Below are positions 1 to 8,296 of a stretch of 64,000 nucleotides of DNA, in pieces. A program made the translations under genes and the position numbers. This DNA is from JAHCIE01 sp034431435 (GTDB lineage Bacteria > Chloroflexota > Anaerolineae > Epilineales > JAHCIE01). Positions within the stretch are counted from its first letter, which is position 1. Every line of letters begins with the position of its first letter. Location of the stretch: contig DAOUDG010000002.1 in the NCBI GenBank assembly GCA_034431435.1, positions 41,881-105,880 on the forward strand, read 5' to 3'. The notes under the pieces were generated by a model. It searched no databases and was not told the DNA's origin. It saw only the letters and a program-made list of their open reading frames with translations.

Positions 1-339
1 CGTCTTCTCGCCGATGATGCTGTAGGTGGCGATGCTCATCGCGCTCATGATGGGGAGTAGCAGGAACAGGGGCAGGAACTGGCGGATGGAGAATACCTGG
101 AACTGCTGCAGGGGCGTCAACGCCTCGAAGCCCGCCAGCGCGCCCGACAGCAGCCTGAGCATCGGCCCCATATCCGAGTCGGACGTGATGCTGTCGCCTA
201 CCAGGGCGGGCAGACCGAAGGCAATGAACAGGGGCATGAGGGTGAACATCACGCCCACCAGGACGAACGACCACACCAGGGTCCGGTTGTGGAGCGTCTC
301 CACCCACTCCTTGCGCATGATGGCTTCAATGGGCGTCAT
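1..339 (-). CDS. ABC-2 type transporter permease, N-terminal part (cut by window edge)
   Basis: The first 113 codons are visible; the rest lies to the left of the window. The start ATG (339-337) lies inside the last codons of the upstream ATPase gene (14-nt overlap), so the two are translationally coupled. The protein opens with a short cytoplasmic MRKEW segment (about residues 8-12), typical of ABC-2 permeases. A hydrophobic helix follows (about 22-45), then a hydrophilic loop and a second helix (about 90-108) ending in an IGEK motif. It would form the membrane channel of an exporter driven by the ATPase next door. The substrate cannot be told from sequence. Confidence 0.85.
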   Translation of the reverse strand, partial: MTPIEAIMRKEWVETLHNRTLVWSFVLVGVMFTLMPLFIAFGLPALVGDSITSDSDMGPMLRLLSGALAGFEALTPLQQFQVFSIRQFLPLFLLLPIMSAMSIATYSIIGEKT

Positions 340-1249
340 GGTTGAGTAGCTCCAGGTAGACCTGCTCCAGGCTGGCGCGGTCCTCGGTAACGAACTGCAC
401 CTGCGCGCCAGCCGCCACCAGCGCCGCGATGAGGGCCGGGTTGTCGGTGGCCGGGTCGGTCAGGTCCACGTATAGCGTATCGCCGCGCAACTCGACGTGG
501 CGCACGTTGGGCTGCGCCTGGGCGACGGCCACCAGCGCCGGGTCGGGATTCTGGACGCGCACCTGGCTGCGCGCCCCGAACAGGTGGTAACGTAGCGCCG
601 TCGGCGTGTCTACGGCGATGAGGGACGTGCGCAGGACGGCCACGTGGTCGGCCAGGCGCTCGGCCTCGTCGAGGTTGTGGGTGGTCAGGAAGATGGTGCG
701 CCCCTCGCTCTTGAGATGGGCCAGGAAATCGCGCAGCGTCTTGGCCGCGCTGGGGTCGAGGCCGCTGGTCGGCTCATCGAGGAACAGTAGCTCCGGCTCG
801 TGTATCAGGGCGCGGGCGATGGCGACCTTCTGCTTCATACCCTTGGAGAAGCCGCCCGTCGGCTCGTCGCGGCGGTCCCACAGCTCCAGCAACTTGAGGT
901 ACTTCTCGATTTGGGCGTCGGGGTTGGGCACCCGGTAGAGGCGGGCGAAGTAGAGCAGGTTGTAGTAGGCCGTGAGGCGGTCGTACAGGCCCGGCGCCTC
1001 GGTCAGCAGCCCGACGCGCGCCCGAATCGCGGTGCGCGCCGCCTCGTTGCCGCTGAGCGAGTAGCCGAGGACGGTGGCATCGCCACTGGTGGGTGCGATG
1101 AGGGCAGCCAGCATGCGCACCGTGGTCGTCTTGCCCGACCCATTCGGGCCGAGCAGCACGAACACCTCCCCCGCCGCCACATCGAAGGACACGTCCTTGA
1201 CGGCGGTCGTCGCGCCGAATATCTTGGTCAGGTTACGGGCGTGAATCAT
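326..1249 (-). CDS. ABC transporter ATP-binding protein (ABC-2 export type)
   Basis: 307 aa. Walker A GPNGSGKTT is at residues 34-42, followed by a signature of the form FSKGMKQK, Walker B LLFLDEP and the H-loop TTHN. The signature departs from LSGGQ in the way usual for CcmA/NatA-like ATPases that pair with ABC-2 permeases. The C-terminal about 90 residues are an accessory domain with no transmembrane segment. It lies 9 nt after the glycosyltransferase stop and overlaps the permease start. It powers that permease. The exported substrate is unknown; drug, polysaccharide or sodium export are all possible for the family. Confidence 0.93.
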   Translation of the reverse strand: MIHARNLTKIFGATTAVKDVSFDVAAGEVFVLLGPNGSGKTTTVRMLAALIAPTSGDATVLGYSLSGNEAARTAIRARVGLLTEAPGLYDRLTAYYNLLYFARLYRVPNPDAQIEKYLKLLELWDRRDEPTGGFSKGMKQKVAIARALIHEPELLFLDEPTSGLDPSAAKTLRDFLAHLKSEGRTIFLTTHNLDEAERLADHVAVLRTSLIAVDTPTALRYHLFGARSQVRVQNPDPALVAVAQAQPNVRHVELRGDTLYVDLTDPATDNPALIAALVAAGAQVQFVTEDRASLEQVYLELLNHDAH

Positions 1250-1258
1250 GGCATGTGC

Positions 1259-3196
1259 TCACCACACCGGCAGCCGGTTGTCGAAGGTCCAGTCGTGGTC
1301 CCAGTGGTCCCCCGACGGCGGCGAGGGCGGCGCCCCTGGCAGGATAACGCTCGGCGTCCAGTCCGCCGCGCTCACCTCCACCTCACCCAGGGTGACGGCG
1401 TCGCGGCCGTCGTGGGTCGGCAGGCGGGGCGTCCCGCCGGAGCCAGTCGGATACAGTCCCGCGACAAGGGTGTAGCGGCCCGTGGGCAGCTCCGACGGCA
1501 GGGACAGCGCGCGCCAGATCGTCTGCTCGCTGCCCGGCGGCCCCGTCCGCGGCGGCGGCAGGGGCGCGTCGCTGCCCGCCACCAGTCGCCCGCCTTCGTC
1601 GAGGGCCTGGACGAACAGGGTCGTATCGCGCGTCGGCGCAGGGTCCGCCCGCCAGTGCAGCCCCACCAGTAGCGGCTCGCCCGCTCGCGCTTCCGTCGGC
1701 GTGGCGGCGGCCGTCAAGGTCTGGCCGCCCTCGAAAAGGACGTCCAGCGGCCGCCAGGTGGGCGCGGTCGGTGGTGGAACGAAGCGGTAGACGACGGCCC
1801 GCGTCGCGCTGTCGGCAAAGGCTTGCTCCACGTCCTGCGGCGCGCGCACGGCCAGGGCGTCAAAGGCGGCCGCCCACTGGGGCCGCTCGTCCAGCATACC
1901 GACCAACCAGATCGGCCGGCCGTCGGCCAGGGCGAGGCTGACGGCGGCCTCGTCGCTTGCCAGTCGCGCCCGGCGGCCCAGGTCGGGAACCAGGGCGTGC
2001 AACTCGCTGTAGTGCCACGACGCGGTCAACAGCAGACTGTCGCCCGGCGCGACGCGCTCGGCCAGGAAAGAGTACAGCCGTAGCCGCTCCTGGTCAACGA
2101 ACGGATGCTCGCGCAGGGAGCGCATCACCCGCGCGTCGCCATACAGGGCGACCCCCACCAGCAGCGCCAGCAACCCCCAGCGCGCCGCCCCGCGTTGCCC
2201 GGCGACGATGGCCGCGACGAGCATGAGGACCGGCACGAGAGCCACGGCGAAGTAGCGCGAGCTGTAATACGGCGCGCGGAGCACGACCAGCGCGCCGAAA
2301 GTCAGCGTCCCCAGGGTCACGACGACCAGCAGCGGCGGTAAGGGCGGCCGGCCCACCACCAGCGCGACGAGCAGCGCCACAGCCACCACGCCCGCCAGGA
2401 CGGCCCCGATGCGCCCATCCACGGCGATGCCAACGGTGAAGGCGACCCAGGCGTTCGCCACCACCTGGAGTGGGTTGGGCCAGCGCTCGATCTTGTCCCA
2501 AATGTTGGCGACCGTCGTCGACTGGCGCGGCAGGGCATACAGCAGCCAGGGCGCGAGGGCCAGCGCGGGGACGCCGCACGCTGCCAGCCCCTGCCCGACG
2601 AACGCGCGCCACTTGCGGCTGCGTAGCGCGGCCAGCAGCAGGTACAGTCCCTCGGCGGCCACCAGCCACACGCCGTAGTAGTGGGTGTAGACCAGCGCGA
2701 CATTGACCAGGGCGACCAGGGGCCAGCCCCAGCGGTTCCCGCGCAGCGCGCCCGTCAGCGCAACGAGACTCAGCGCGCTTAGACAGACGACCAGCGCGTA
2801 CTGGCGAACCAGCGGCGAGAAGGCAAGCAGGAAGGGGTTGACCGCCAGCAGCGCCATGGCCACGAGTCCCAACGCCGCCGACCCCAGCCGCCGCCCCAGG
2901 ACGTAGACCAGCGGCAGCGCGAGCAGCGAGGCCCACACCGCCACCAGCCGCTGCATGATCATACTGTCGCCCTGGAAGAACCGCGCCCACGCCCCCAGCA
3001 TGGCGAACAGCAGTGGGGGGTTACCTTCCAGGAACATCCGCCAGCGCGCCTCGTCTAGAGTGGGCGCGAGGCTGATCCAGACGGTACTGATTTCGTCGTG
3101 GTCGACGAAGGTGTTGAGCAGCAGCGGCGCGCGCAGGACGGCGGCCAGCAGAATCAATGCCACCGCCACCGCCACGTCGCGCCGCGCGGCTGTCAC
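1259..3196 (-). CDS. GT-C fold membrane glycosyltransferase (GT39/ArnT-like)
   Basis: About 645 aa with some ten to twelve hydrophobic helices in the N-terminal 400 residues and a soluble C-terminal beta-rich domain (about 480-640). A short acidic motif DHDEIST in the first extracytoplasmic loop matches the catalytic Asp/Glu position of polyprenyl-phosphate-sugar-dependent GT-C enzymes. These transfer a sugar from a lipid carrier to protein or lipid outside the membrane. I chose GTG at 3196 because it forms a GTGA overlap with the upstream stop; a GTG at 3232 would add 12 residues. Acceptor and sugar are unknown. Confidence 0.82.
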   Translation of the reverse strand: MTAARRDVAVAVALILLAAVLRAPLLLNTFVDHDEISTVWISLAPTLDEARWRMFLEGNPPLLFAMLGAWARFFQGDSMIMQRLVAVWASLLALPLVYVLGRRLGSAALGLVAMALLAVNPFLLAFSPLVRQYALVVCLSALSLVALTGALRGNRWGWPLVALVNVALVYTHYYGVWLVAAEGLYLLLAALRSRKWRAFVGQGLAACGVPALALAPWLLYALPRQSTTVANIWDKIERWPNPLQVVANAWVAFTVGIAVDGRIGAVLAGVVAVALLVALVVGRPPLPPLLVVVTLGTLTFGALVVLRAPYYSSRYFAVALVPVLMLVAAIVAGQRGAARWGLLALLVGVALYGDARVMRSLREHPFVDQERLRLYSFLAERVAPGDSLLLTASWHYSELHALVPDLGRRARLASDEAAVSLALADGRPIWLVGMLDERPQWAAAFDALAVRAPQDVEQAFADSATRAVVYRFVPPPTAPTWRPLDVLFEGGQTLTAAATPTEARAGEPLLVGLHWRADPAPTRDTTLFVQALDEGGRLVAGSDAPLPPPRTGPPGSEQTIWRALSLPSELPTGRYTLVAGLYPTGSGGTPRLPTHDGRDAVTLGEVEVSAADWTPSVILPGAPPSPPSGDHWDHDWTFDNRLPVW

Positions 3197-4020
3197 GGGC
3201 GGTTGCCCCGCCCGATGGCCTGCCCGACCCACGTGACCAGCGTCGTGATGACGTGCCAGCTGGCGTGGCTGAGCATGGCCGCCTCCAGGCTGTAGCGCCA
3301 GAACAGCCAGCCGAAACCGATGCCCAGCACGCTATTCAGGCTGACAATGCGCGCGACCACAGGCAGCGTCAGCCCTCCATACAGTCCGGCCGCCACGGGC
3401 AGATGACCCGCCCCGAAGAGCAGCGCGGACACGACAATGGCCGTCCACATGGTCCACGCCCTGGGTACACCCTGGCCGCGCTGGAATAGTCGCCACAGCA
3501 GCCACGCCAGCAGGGTCATCAGGCCCCAGCGCAGCAGAATCTCCTCGACGATGCCGCCATACAGCACGCCCGTGATGGTCAGCCCCAACGTGCGGCCCTG
3601 CTCCCCGTCGGGGATGTTGACCGGCGCGGGAACCCACGCCTGGGTGGCCGCGTCGAAGCCGAGGACGACGGCCACGCCAACGGCGGCGACGATGAGAGCG
3701 GGCACGACCTCGCGGCGGAAGCCGCCCCAGGCATTCGGCACGCCCGCCGCTGCCTCGACGATGTGGGAGCGCAGGCCGAGCCTGGGCGTGAGGGCGACAC
3801 CGATGGCCGTGGCGATGGCGGCCAGGATGGCCGGCTGGATAAGGGACAATAAGGCCAGGGTCAGCGGCGACATGGTCGTCGACACACCGGGCCGGGTTAG
3901 CAGGCTGGAGAACGTGCCGAGCAGGGCAGGAATGAGGCCCACGATGCCGATCAAGGCCAGGAGGTACAGGGCCAGGAAACGCCGCCAAAATGGGCTATCC
4001 TGAACGGTTGGCGTTGTCAT
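3193..4020 (-). CDS. CPBP family intramembrane metalloprotease (CAAX protease/Abi type)
   Basis: 275 aa with about eight hydrophobic helices. The three diagnostic motifs are visible: EEILLRW (EExxxR, about residue 158), FGAGH (FxxxH, about 205) and HASWH near 250. In the family these residues bind the catalytic metal inside the membrane. Members cleave prenylated or membrane peptides or act in bacteriocin self-immunity. The ATG overlaps the larC stop as ATGA, so it is coupled to larC. Nothing here shows its substrate; a maturation role for the neighbouring exporter is possible but is inference. Confidence 0.88.
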   Translation of the reverse strand: MTTPTVQDSPFWRRFLALYLLALIGIVGLIPALLGTFSSLLTRPGVSTTMSPLTLALLSLIQPAILAAIATAIGVALTPRLGLRSHIVEAAAGVPNAWGGFRREVVPALIVAAVGVAVVLGFDAATQAWVPAPVNIPDGEQGRTLGLTITGVLYGGIVEEILLRWGLMTLLAWLLWRLFQRGQGVPRAWTMWTAIVVSALLFGAGHLPVAAGLYGGLTLPVVARIVSLNSVLGIGFGWLFWRYSLEAAMLSHASWHVITTLVTWVGQAIGRGNRP

Positions 4021-5192
4021 GTCATGTCACCCGTCCGCGCCGCCGCCTCGACAGCGCGGTAGACTTCCCACAACGGGACACCGTGCGCCTCGGCCACGCG
4101 GCGGCAGGCCTCGTACTCCGGCGCGACGCGGCGGCGGCCGTCGGGCAGCAGCGCCAGCTTGGCCTGCACAGGACCGTAAGCCGTCTCGACCGCGACGATC
4201 TCGCGGGGCAGGCAGTAGCGGTCCATGTCCTGACGGCGCACACCGAGGGTCATGGTCTCGGCAAGAATGATGCCGCTCAGCGCCTCGGCGTCGGCAGGGC
4301 GACACACGACGGCCAGCAGCGTTCCCGGCCGTCCCTTCTTCATCTGGATGGGGGTCAGGTACACGTCGAAGGCCCCGGCGTCGAATAGCCGCCGCGCCGC
4401 GTGCTCGTACCACTCCGGCGACATGTTGTCGATCTGCGTTTCGAGCAGCGCCACACGCTCCACGGCGAGACTCGCCTGCCCCGTCTCGCCGATGATGAGC
4501 CGCAACACGTTGGCGAAGGGCAGATCCTTCATCCCCGCGCCGTAGCCTGTCGCCGTGACGGTCAGCGGCGGGTACGCGCCGAAGCCGTCGGCCAGCGTCG
4601 TCAAGATGGCCGCGCCCGTCGGCGTCACCAACTCGGCTTCGATGTCCACGTGGCGCATGGGCGCGCCGCCCATCAGGGCCATGACCGCTGGCCCCGGCGC
4701 GGGCAGCAGTCCGTGGGCGGTGCGAATCGTGCCTCGTCCGGCGGGCAGCGCGCCGCAGTACAGCCGCTCGACACCCAGCGCCTCCAGGCCAACGACTGCC
4801 CCAACCACGTCGATCAACGTGTCCAGGTTGCCCATCTCGTGGAGATGCACCGTCTCGCGCGTCGCGCCGTGGACGTGGGCCTCGGCGTCGAACAGGCGGG
4901 CGAAGATGCGCAGGCTGGCGGTTCTGGCGGACGGCGACAGGCGGCTGGCCGTGAGGACACGCTGCACGTCGCCCCAGTGCGCCAGGCGCACGTCGGGATC
5001 CACGTCCACGTGGGCCTTCGTTGCCCGCAGGTGGCGACGCTCGACGGTCTCGCCGCGCACGGCCCAGCCGTCGATGTCCAGCCGCGCCAGGCCGTCGCGC
5101 AGCGTCTCAATAGCCAGGCCCGCATCGAGCAGCGCGCCCAGAATCATGTCACCGCTTGCGCCGGCGAAGGCTTCAAACAGGGCTAGCCGCAT
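4017..5192 (-). CDS. larC: LarC: nickel insertion protein of nickel-pincer nucleotide cofactor synthesis
   Basis: 391 aa, the usual LarC length. The N-terminus FEAFAGASGDMILGAL is the family hallmark. LarC inserts nickel into pyridinium-3,5-bisthiocarboxylate mononucleotide, the cofactor of lactate racemase LarA and other LarA-like isomerases. It is one continuous frame here, unlike the frameshifted larC1/larC2 of Lactobacillus plantarum. The start is set by AAGGAG seven nt upstream of ATG 5192. A TACAAT -10-like hexamer lies at 5238-5233 on the same strand, but the -35 is poor. No larB, larE or larA homologue is in the window. Confidence 0.93.
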   Translation of the reverse strand: MRLALFEAFAGASGDMILGALLDAGLAIETLRDGLARLDIDGWAVRGETVERRHLRATKAHVDVDPDVRLAHWGDVQRVLTASRLSPSARTASLRIFARLFDAEAHVHGATRETVHLHEMGNLDTLIDVVGAVVGLEALGVERLYCGALPAGRGTIRTAHGLLPAPGPAVMALMGGAPMRHVDIEAELVTPTGAAILTTLADGFGAYPPLTVTATGYGAGMKDLPFANVLRLIIGETGQASLAVERVALLETQIDNMSPEWYEHAARRLFDAGAFDVYLTPIQMKKGRPGTLLAVVCRPADAEALSGIILAETMTLGVRRQDMDRYCLPREIVAVETAYGPVQAKLALLPDGRRRVAPEYEACRRVAEAHGVPLWEVYRAVEAAARTGDMT

Positions 5193-5296
5193 GCGTCACT
5201 CCTTGAGACACATCAGTCCATCGCACGCGCCAATTGTACTCGAAATGGGGGTCAGGGTGAGGTCTGGCTACGGCGCTCAAGGCGGCATGAAGAATC

Positions 5297-5321
5297 GGGG
5301 GTAGGCGGTGCGCCTACCCCC
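5297..5321 (-). terminator. GC-rich hairpin downstream of the Kelch gene
   Basis: A perfect 11-bp stem (5297-5307 with 5311-5321) and a 3-nt loop lie 40 nt past the Kelch/dockerin stop. On the minus strand it is followed by ATTCTT, a weak U-tract. A second 7-bp hairpin overlaps the stop codon itself (5352-5370). Together they probably end the leftward transcript. Confidence 0.55.
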
Positions 5322-5360
5322 GTCGTGCCTTCCCCTGGCAGCGCAACTTGCCGCGCCGCC

Positions 5361-6731
5361 TTACGGCGCGGTGGTAGCCGCCGCCTCGACCGTCGCCAGC
5401 GGGCCGCCGTTCCAGCCACCCACGGCGAGGACGGAGCCACCCACCGCCACCGCCGCCACGTTGGCGCGCGGCGCAGGCATCGGCGTACCCTCGGTCCAGG
5501 CGTTGGTCAGTGGGTCGTAGATCTCGGCTGTGGCGAGGGCCAGGTTACCCCAGCCGCCAACGGCCAGCAGACCGCCGTCGAAGGGCGCGACCCCCAGCCC
5601 GAAGCGCGCCGTCGGCATGGGCGCCGCGGACTGCCAGCGATTGGCGTCCGGATCGTAGACCTCGACTACGTTGAGCGCCTTGTAGTCGTAGCCGCCCACC
5701 GCCAGGATGCGCCCACCGAGGGCCGCGGCCCCCAGGTAAGCGCGCCGCGTCGGCATGGGCGCGCGGCTGGTCCAGGTATCGGTGACCGGGTCGTAGGCCT
5801 CGACCGTCGCCAGGCTGCCGCCGCTCGCGCCGCCGATGGCGTAGATTCGGCCGTTCACCGTCGCCGCTGCCAGGTCGCCACGCCGCGTCGGCATGGGCGC
5901 GCGGCTGGTCCAGGTATCGGTGGCCGGGTCGTAGGCCTCGACCGTGCCGAGGCGCGAGCCGTCGGCCGCGTTGCCGCCGATGGCGTACAGCTTCCCGCCG
6001 ACAGCGGCCACGGCCAGGCCCGCCCGTGGCGTGGGCAGACTGGCGCGCGGCTGCCACGTCCCACTGGCCGGGTCGAAGGCGCTGACAGTGCCGAGCACAC
6101 CGCCATCCTCGCCGCCCACGGCGTATACCTTGCCGTCCAGTTCCGCCAGCCCCAGATTGAAACGCGCCGATGGCAGCGGGGCGCGCGGCGACCAGCTCAT
6201 GCCAGGTGGCGGCGGTGGGGCATCCTGCCAGGGCAGCGGCCCCGATACGTTGTAGTTGCCCATCATGCCCGCCAGGTCGGCGGCGTCGACGCGCCCGTCA
6301 GCATTGAAGTCGGCGCGTGCGTCCGACGGCGGCGACGTGTTGAAGGCCAGCGTCAGGATGTACAGGTCGGCGAAATTGACGCTGTCGTCGCCGTTGGCGT
6401 CCCCCATGAGCAGGGTCGTGGGCGGCAGGCTGACGAGGCCGGCCGGATTCTCAATCGTCGTCTCCCGCGACAGATAGCCCGGCTGCTTGACTTGCAGCAC
6501 GTGATAGCCGCCGTTGCCTACCGCCAGGGCAAACTCGCCACTGGCGCTGGTGCGTGAGTAGGGCACGCCATCGTAGTAGACAATGGTATCGGCGTAGGTC
6601 GTGCGACCCTGGAGCATCACCCTGCCAACCACCACCGCATCGGGCGCGGCCGCGGCCTGACCGGCCCCTAACAGGCCGGTCAGTAGCATCGCCATCAGGA
6701 GCGTCAGTCTCCACCCCAGTGTACGCAACAT
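5361..6731 (-). CDS. Secreted dockerin-type and Kelch-repeat protein
   Basis: 456 aa. A signal peptide ends near residue 29. Residues about 32-110 form a carboxypeptidase-regulatory-like beta domain that is also present in the next protein. A dockerin type I pair follows: GDANGDDSVNFADL and ADFNADGRVDAADL, calcium-loop helices with Asp/Asn at the ligand positions. From about 185 to the end are six Kelch repeats of roughly 48 residues, each with AVGG/AIGG and a later YDP..TW block, predicting a beta-propeller. GGAGG lies just before ATG 6731. Kelch propellers bind sugars or proteins and dockerin repeats dock to cohesins, so a cell-surface binding role is likely. No catalytic motif is seen. Confidence 0.88.
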   Translation of the reverse strand: MLRTLGWRLTLLMAMLLTGLLGAGQAAAAPDAVVVGRVMLQGRTTYADTIVYYDGVPYSRTSASGEFALAVGNGGYHVLQVKQPGYLSRETTIENPAGLVSLPPTTLLMGDANGDDSVNFADLYILTLAFNTSPPSDARADFNADGRVDAADLAGMMGNYNVSGPLPWQDAPPPPPGMSWSPRAPLPSARFNLGLAELDGKVYAVGGEDGGVLGTVSAFDPASGTWQPRASLPTPRAGLAVAAVGGKLYAIGGNAADGSRLGTVEAYDPATDTWTSRAPMPTRRGDLAAATVNGRIYAIGGASGGSLATVEAYDPVTDTWTSRAPMPTRRAYLGAAALGGRILAVGGYDYKALNVVEVYDPDANRWQSAAPMPTARFGLGVAPFDGGLLAVGGWGNLALATAEIYDPLTNAWTEGTPMPAPRANVAAVAVGGSVLAVGGWNGGPLATVEAAATTAP

Positions 6732-6754
6732 TGGAGCCTCCTGGCCGGGGCCGC

Positions 6755-6772
6755 GCCCCTCGCTCGAGGGGC
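6755..6772 (-). terminator. Hairpin between the two dockerin-type genes
   Basis: GCCCCTCG and CGAGGGGC form an 8-bp inverted repeat starting 3 nt past the stop of the upstream gene. There is no U-tract, so it may attenuate rather than end transcription into the Kelch gene. Confidence 0.3.
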
Positions 6773-6774
6773 CG

Positions 6775-8055
6775 TCAGGGCCTCGGGTACGCCGACAGGG
6801 TCGGTGTGGCCGTCGGCGCGGTGGTTGGCGTCGGGTACGCGCTGCCAGGCGTATTCGTCGCCGTCGGCGGAACCAGGGTGCGCGTCGGCGTCGGGTACGC
6901 GCTGCCAGGCGTATTCGTCGCCGTCGGCGGGACCAGGGTGCGCGTCGGCGTGCGGGTGGCCGTCGCCGTGGCGGTCGCCGTGGCGGTCGGCAGCGGCGTA
7001 TTCGTCGCCGTCGGCGTGAAGGTCGGGCAGACCGGGGTTGGCGTCGCGGTGGGGCCGCCCACGACCGTCGGGGTCAGCGTGGGCGCTTCGGGCGGCGTCG
7101 GGGTAGCCGTCGGCTGCGGGCAGACCGGCGTGGCGGTGTTCGTCGCCGTGGCGGTCGCCGTCGGCGGCAGCGGCGTGTTCGTCTCGGTGGCCGTCGCCGT
7201 CGGCGGCACGGGCGTATTCGTCTCGGTGGCCGTCGCCGTCGGCGGCACGGGCGTGTTCGTCTCGGTGGCCGTCGCCGTCGGCGGCACGGGCGTGTTCGTC
7301 GCCGTGGCTGTCGGCAGCGGGGTCGGCGTGAAGGTCGGCGTGGCCGTGGCCGTCTGCGTCGCCGTCGCCACCGGCGAGGTGATGATGGTCGGCGCGACGA
7401 TGGGCGTCTCCGTGGCCGTCGGCCCAGTCGTCGGCGTATTCGTCGGGGTGTCGGTCGGCACGGGCGTATGGGTCGGCGTGTCGGTCGGCAGCGGGGTCGC
7501 TGTCGCCTCGGCCGGCGCGGTCGGTGTCGGTGTCGGCGTCGGCGTGAACCACGGCAGTGGGCCAACCGCGTTGAAGTTGGCGACTACCGCCATGAGGTCT
7601 GTCAGGTCAACCTGCCCATCGCCATTCAGATCCGCCCTCGGATCCGAGGGGGGCACGGTTCCATACGCGGCCGAGACAATGATCAGGTCGGCGAGGTCGA
7701 TGCGATCGTCACCGTTGGTGTCGCCCATGACCAGGGTCGTAGGGGGAATCGTAATGAACCCGGTCGGGTTAATGACGGGGATCTCGCGCGACAGATAGCC
7801 GGGACGTTTGGCGCGCAATGAATGCAGGCCGCCGTCGCTCACCGCCAGGGCGAACTCGCCTACATTGTTGGTGAGGGTGTAGGGCACACCGTCGTAGTAG
7901 ATCTGGGTGCCGCTGAACTCGGTGCGCCCCTCGAGAAGCACCTGGCCGAACAGGACGGCATTGGGGGCCGCCAGGACTGCGCCAGGGCCCCACATCCCTA
8001 CGGCGACCAGTGCGCCGAGGCCCACCAACAGGGCCAGAATGAGTCGACTTCGCAT
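6775..8055 (-). CDS. Secreted dockerin-type protein with Thr/Pro-rich repetitive tail
   Basis: About 426 aa from ATG 8055, chosen because GGAG sits upstream at good spacing; a longer frame begins at 8085. A signal peptide (about 1-30) is followed by the same beta domain as in the Kelch protein. A dockerin type I pair comes next (GDTNGDDRIDLADL and ADLNGDGQVDLTDL). The remaining about 240 residues are low complexity, built from TPT, PPTATATETNTP and a 20-residue unit. Such Thr/Pro tails are wall-spanning, often O-glycosylated linkers. There is no anchor motif or enzyme domain. A TATAAC -10 candidate lies upstream (8112-8107) with a poor -35. Confidence 0.85.
   Translation of the reverse strand: MRSRLILALLVGLGALVAVGMWGPGAVLAAPNAVLFGQVLLEGRTEFSGTQIYYDGVPYTLTNNVGEFALAVSDGGLHSLRAKRPGYLSREIPVINPTGFITIPPTTLVMGDTNGDDRIDLADLIIVSAAYGTVPPSDPRADLNGDGQVDLTDLMAVVANFNAVGPLPWFTPTPTPTPTAPAEATATPLPTDTPTHTPVPTDTPTNTPTTGPTATETPIVAPTIITSPVATATQTATATPTFTPTPLPTATATNTPVPPTATATETNTPVPPTATATETNTPVPPTATATETNTPLPPTATATATNTATPVCPQPTATPTPPEAPTLTPTVVGGPTATPTPVCPTFTPTATNTPLPTATATATATATRTPTRTLVPPTATNTPGSAYPTPTRTLVPPTATNTPGSAYPTPTTAPTATPTLSAYPRP
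6827..6951. repeat. 60-bp tandem duplication inside the Thr/Pro tail
   Basis: Bases 6841-6900 and 6901-6951 match with period 60 and one visible mismatch (6871 A against 6931 G); the match extends back to 6827. It encodes two copies of a 20-residue Thr/Pro unit. Nearby, 7165-7300 carries about four copies of a 39-bp unit (13 residues). Both look like recent slippage or unequal exchange in a coding repeat. Confidence 0.85.
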
Positions 8056-8240
8056 ACTCGTCACTCCTTTCGGGGTGAACGTCACAATGACGCAACCAGA
8101 GCTTTGGTTATAAAACGGTAAGCCTTAGCTGAACGGTACTGTTGGGCGGCGAAATATTGACGCTTTCTTCACGCTTGCCCGTATTTCGCCCACTTTCGGC
8201 GTGTTGCCCGGTCACGATTTTTACCCTCGACCGCCACCCG

Positions 8241-8249
8241 TGCTATACT
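8241..8249 (+). promoter_or_regulatory. Extended -10 promoter of the capA-like gene
   Basis: TG-C-TATACT is an extended -10. The -35 region at 17 bp spacing (TTACCC at 8221) is weak, as is usual for extended -10 promoters. Transcription would start about 40 nt upstream of ATG 8297. Confidence 0.5.
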
Positions 8250-8296
8250 GGAGGCGTGCCCCATCCCATGCCCCACAGACACACCGCCGAGACCCT

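Noticed and set aside
6827..7500. Regularly spaced repeats resembling a CRISPR array
   Set aside because: Units are multiples of three, lie in frame inside a coding sequence and lack unique spacers; no cas gene is present.
6554..7798. Gly/Val-rich 414-codon open frame on the plus strand
   Set aside because: It is the complement of the Thr/Pro repeats (GTCGGC against GCCGAC codons). The minus frame has a signal peptide and dockerin motifs; this one has none.
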